The position numbers and the translations under genes were made by a program. Below, one piece after another: positions 55,250 through 57,379 of a DNA stretch of 57,379 nucleotides. The DNA is taken from assembly GCA_026391125.1 (NCBI GenBank), contig JAPLEO010000060.1:93817-151195 (forward strand), written 5' to 3'. Position 1 is the first letter of the stretch. Every line of letters begins with the position of its first letter. Source of the DNA: Bacteroidota bacterium. Its GTDB lineage: Bacteria > Bacteroidota > Bacteroidia > Chitinophagales > Chitinophagaceae. The notes under the pieces were generated by a model that did not search any database, was not told the DNA's origin, and was given only the letters and a program-made list of their open reading frames with translations.

Positions 55250-55257
55250 CAAAGTTA
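55250..55257 (-). promoter_or_regulatory. -7 promoter element (TAACTTTG) of apbC
   Basis: Complement of 55250-55257 matches TAnnTTTG exactly, 35 bp upstream of the ATG. No convincing -33. Confidence 0.4.
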
Positions 55258-55341
55258 ACAGCTAGCAGCCTTACTTTGTTCTAAATCCTAGAGTTTAAAT
55301 AAACAAGCGGCTAAGTCTGGGTTTTATGTACAAACGCTTTG

Positions 55342-55349
55342 TATTTTTG
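55342..55349 (+). promoter_or_regulatory. -7 promoter element (TATTTTTG) close to a start codon
   Basis: Exact TAnnTTTG match only five bases before the ATG at 55355, which would give a very short or absent 5' leader. Confidence 0.4.
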
Positions 55350-55354
55350 ATGCG

Positions 55355-56002
55355 ATGAAGAAATTTTTACCAGTTTTTATTTTGATGACGGCTTTTTTCG
55401 TTTCTATACGATCAATGGCACAAGAGGTCAACCCCTATCGAGATTCGGTTATCCAGTTCAATGGAGTGGTGATGACAGCCGATAGCCTCAGAGGAATTGG
55501 GTCAGCTAGTATCATTGTTGAAGGTAAAGGAAGGGGTACCATTTCTAGTCAGGATGGCGTTTTTTCAATTGCCGTATTAAAAGGCGATAGAATTACTTTT
55601 TCTTGTATTGGATTTAAAAACTACAGCATTTCAATTCCAAAAGATTTAAAAGAAAATCAATATACCTGGATCCAATTATTGGTGACCGATACAGTTTATC
55701 TCCCAGCTACGATCTTAAAACCACGTCCTACTAGGGAACAATTTGAACGCGACTTTGTAAATAATCGAGTTCCAGATGATGCTTATGAAATAGCGAGAAA
55801 AAATACAGACGAATCTCAACGCCGCATTTTAATAGCCAGCTTACCGGCAGATGGTAGAGAAGCAGTTAATTTCCAAATGCGTCAACAGGCAAATAAATAT
55901 TATTATAACGGACAGGTTCCTCCGATGAATATTCTAAACCCTGCAGCTTGGGCCGATTTTATAAAGGCATGGAAACGAGGCGATTTTAAAAGCAAAAACT
56001 AA
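55355..56002 (+). CDS. Secreted carboxypeptidase-D regulatory-like (CPD-fold) protein
   Basis: 215 residues with a signal peptide (ending near RSMAQ). Residues about 38-110 form the beta-sandwich seen in SusC N-termini and carboxypeptidase regulatory domains (FNGVVMTADSLRGIGSASIIVEGKGRGTISSQDGVFSIAV). The C-terminal half (about 125-215) is a charged helical stretch with no recognised domain, ending AWADFIKAWKRGDFKSKN. This stand-alone layout is common in Bacteroidota, with no known function. Confidence 0.85.
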   Translation: MKKFLPVFILMTAFFVSIRSMAQEVNPYRDSVIQFNGVVMTADSLRGIGSASIIVEGKGRGTISSQDGVFSIAVLKGDRITFSCIGFKNYSISIPKDLKENQYTWIQLLVTDTVYLPATILKPRPTREQFERDFVNNRVPDDAYEIARKNTDESQRRILIASLPADGREAVNFQMRQQANKYYYNGQVPPMNILNPAAWADFIKAWKRGDFKSKN

Positions 56003-56111
56003 GTTATTAATATAAGAAATTGGAAGAGTGGATAGATTGTTTCTATTCACTTTTTTGTTTGTAGGAATTGCAGTTAACTTTGATAGGATTTTTGAACGAT
56101 AAAACTTCCTT

Positions 56112-57005
56112 ATGAACATTCAACAAGTTAGCGTTATTGGCGCTGGTACCATGGGAAATGGCATTGCACATGTCTTTGCTCAAAATGGCTTTCATGTAAA
56201 CTTGATCGACGTGAGCAGTACTCAATTAGAAAAAGCTGTGCAGACCATTACAAAAAATATGGACCGCCAAATTTCCAAAGGAAGTTTAACCGAAGAAGCA
56301 AAACTAACTGCACTCAATCATTTAAAAATATTTACCAGCATCTCTGAAGGTGTAAGCGGAGCTGAACTAGTGGTAGAAGCTGCTACTGAGAATGCAGATT
56401 TAAAATTGCAGATATTCAAGCAGATCGATGAACATGCGCCTTCGGGTTGTATTTTGGCTAGCAATACTTCTTCGATCTCTATTACTAAAATTGCTGCTGC
56501 AACCAAACGTCCCAATTTGGTGATTGGTATGCACTTCATGAATCCAGTACCTGTCATGAAATTAGTTGAGATCATCAATGGATATGGTACCGACCAACAG
56601 GTAACTGATACTATTGTTTCACTTAGTAAAACATTAGGTAAAGTACCATGTGTAGTCAATGATTATCCCGGCTTTATTGCCAATAAGATCTTGATGCCAA
56701 TGATCAATGAAGCCATCTGCAGTTTGTATGAAGGCATCGCTGGGGTTGAGTCGATCGATACCATCATGAAACTGGGTATGGCACATCCAATGGGACCATT
56801 ACAGCTTGCCGATTTTATTGGTTTAGATGTATGCCTTAGCATTTTAAATGTGTTATACCAAGGATTCGGAAATCCAAAATATGCACCCTGCCCTTTATTA
56901 GTAAATATGGTTGCTGCAGGTAAACTAGGGGTTAAATCGGGTGAAGGTTTTTATACTTATACAGCAGGGTCTAAGGATCTTGTAGTCAGCAACAGATTTA
57001 AATAA
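56112..57005 (+). CDS. 3-hydroxyacyl-CoA dehydrogenase (3-hydroxybutyryl-CoA type)
   Basis: 297 residues. Rossmann motif VIGAGTMGNGIAHVFAQNGF at the start, ASNTSSISI, GMHFMNPVPVMKLVEII (catalytic His) and VVNDYPGFIANKILMPMINEA, then the helical C-terminal domain GMAHPMGPLQLADFIGLD. NAD(P)-dependent oxidation of 3-hydroxyacyl-CoA, in beta-oxidation, phenylacetate or butyrate metabolism. Single-function length. Confidence 0.93.
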   Translation: MNIQQVSVIGAGTMGNGIAHVFAQNGFHVNLIDVSSTQLEKAVQTITKNMDRQISKGSLTEEAKLTALNHLKIFTSISEGVSGAELVVEAATENADLKLQIFKQIDEHAPSGCILASNTSSISITKIAAATKRPNLVIGMHFMNPVPVMKLVEIINGYGTDQQVTDTIVSLSKTLGKVPCVVNDYPGFIANKILMPMINEAICSLYEGIAGVESIDTIMKLGMAHPMGPLQLADFIGLDVCLSILNVLYQGFGNPKYAPCPLLVNMVAAGKLGVKSGEGFYTYTAGSKDLVVSNRFK

Positions 57006-57010
57006 GACAT

Positions 57011-57379
57011 ATGTTTTTCGTGCTCTCAAAGGTTTTATTTTTTTTATTGTCACCAGTAACTTGGTTGGGAATTCTGTTGCTGATCATTTTGTTTTGGAAC
57101 GATACAAAATTCAAAAGAAAATTAAAACTGACTTTAATTGCAATTGCTATTCTGTTTTCAAATCCATACTTGTATCGAAATGCAGTGATGCTCTGGCAAA
57201 CAAAACCTGTTGTCTTAAACAACAATACAAGCTTTGATGCAGGTATTTTGTTGGGTGGTTTTTCTGGCTATGACAAATCTAATCAGGGTTTTTTTAGTGA
57301 ATCGTCAGATCGATTTATACAGGCAGCTAATCTATACCACCAAGGCATCATCAAGAAAATCATCATGACAGGAGGAAAT
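57011..57379 (+). CDS. YdcF/ElyC (DUF218)-family membrane protein, 5' part
   Basis: 123 codons to the window edge from the ATG at 57011, five bases after the preceding stop. Two N-terminal membrane segments (VLFFLLSPVTWLGILLLIILFW; LTLIAIAILFSNPYLY), then AGILLGGFSGYD, ESSDRFIQAANLY and the final KKIIMTGGN, the typical YdcF start with the GG-x-N end of the first strand block. ElyC is implicated in envelope maintenance in E. coli. Incomplete, so function is not assigned further. Confidence 0.82.
   Translation, partial: MFFVLSKVLFFLLSPVTWLGILLLIILFWNDTKFKRKLKLTLIAIAILFSNPYLYRNAVMLWQTKPVVLNNNTSFDAGILLGGFSGYDKSNQGFFSESSDRFIQAANLYHQGIIKKIIMTGGN

Noticed and set aside
54698..55258. 186-codon plus-strand frame
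   Set aside because: Fully antisense to apbC, whose P-loop and DUF59 motifs are unambiguous; low-complexity shadow translation.

Overview
The window reads as chromosomal DNA from an aerobic, AT-rich member of the Bacteroidota, most likely the family Chitinophagaceae (Sediminibacterium/Hydrotalea type). The evidence is SusC/SusD proteins under an ECF sigma/FecR pair, lipoboxes and Tat leaders on glycan enzymes, promoters of the TTTG-N~20-TAnnTTTG type, a sphingolipid operon, and BlaI/M56 signalling. I saw no tRNA, rRNA, phage, integrase or insertion sequence. No gene-free stretch exceeds 300 bases.

Region 1 (1-18783, all minus strand) is one polysaccharide-utilisation locus. In transcription order it holds an ECF sigma factor, a FecR anti-sigma, SusC, SusD, a secreted EEP-type phosphatase/nuclease, a two-domain beta-helix protein, an SGNH acetylesterase, a GH3, a GH127 beta-L-arabinofuranosidase-like enzyme, ribokinase, and a secreted ADP-ribosylglycohydrolase-family protein cut by the window start. 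Ribokinase next to a ribosyl-hydrolase suggests a pentofuranoside- or ribose-scavenging PUL.

Region 2 (18.8-24.4 kb) holds a Fic protein whose motif has Tyr in place of the catalytic His, flanked by two identical terminators. Next comes a fusion of a BlaR1-like M56 protease, a cell-wall amidase and TonB-plug-like modules. It is paired with a BlaI repressor under three operators that cover its promoter. lpxB and a small membrane protein follow.

Region 3 (24.4-40.3 kb) is metabolic: a penicillin-acylase-family hydrolase; metX / osmC / metZ-like (methionine); a propeller-YceI lipoprotein divergent from a membrane winged-helix regulator; tryptophanase and tyrosine phenol-lyase in tandem behind a possible TnaC-like leader peptide; a complete ceramide operon (spt, ceramide-synthase-like GNAT, CerR-like reductase); and a NorC-like cytochrome with a divergent NorB-like oxidase.

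Region 4 (40.3-51 kb) is a second sugar-handling cluster: GH130, ThuA, ChbG-like deacetylase, MFS symporter, Gfo/Idh/MocA oxidoreductase, Dabb protein, second GH3, Tat-exported TIM-barrel isomerase and a Nudix-wHTH regulator. Region 5 (51-57.4 kb) is housekeeping: HAD phosphatase, cmk, GDPD, PaiB-like, Mrp/ApbC, a small secreted CPD-fold protein, 3-hydroxyacyl-CoA dehydrogenase and the start of a YdcF/ElyC-type gene.

Two kinds of dispersed intergenic repeat occur between 26.5 and 46.9 kb: polypurine elements built of 7-nt units that mostly abut stop codons, and REP-like GC-rich hairpins. In two places they are joined, in the same relative order.
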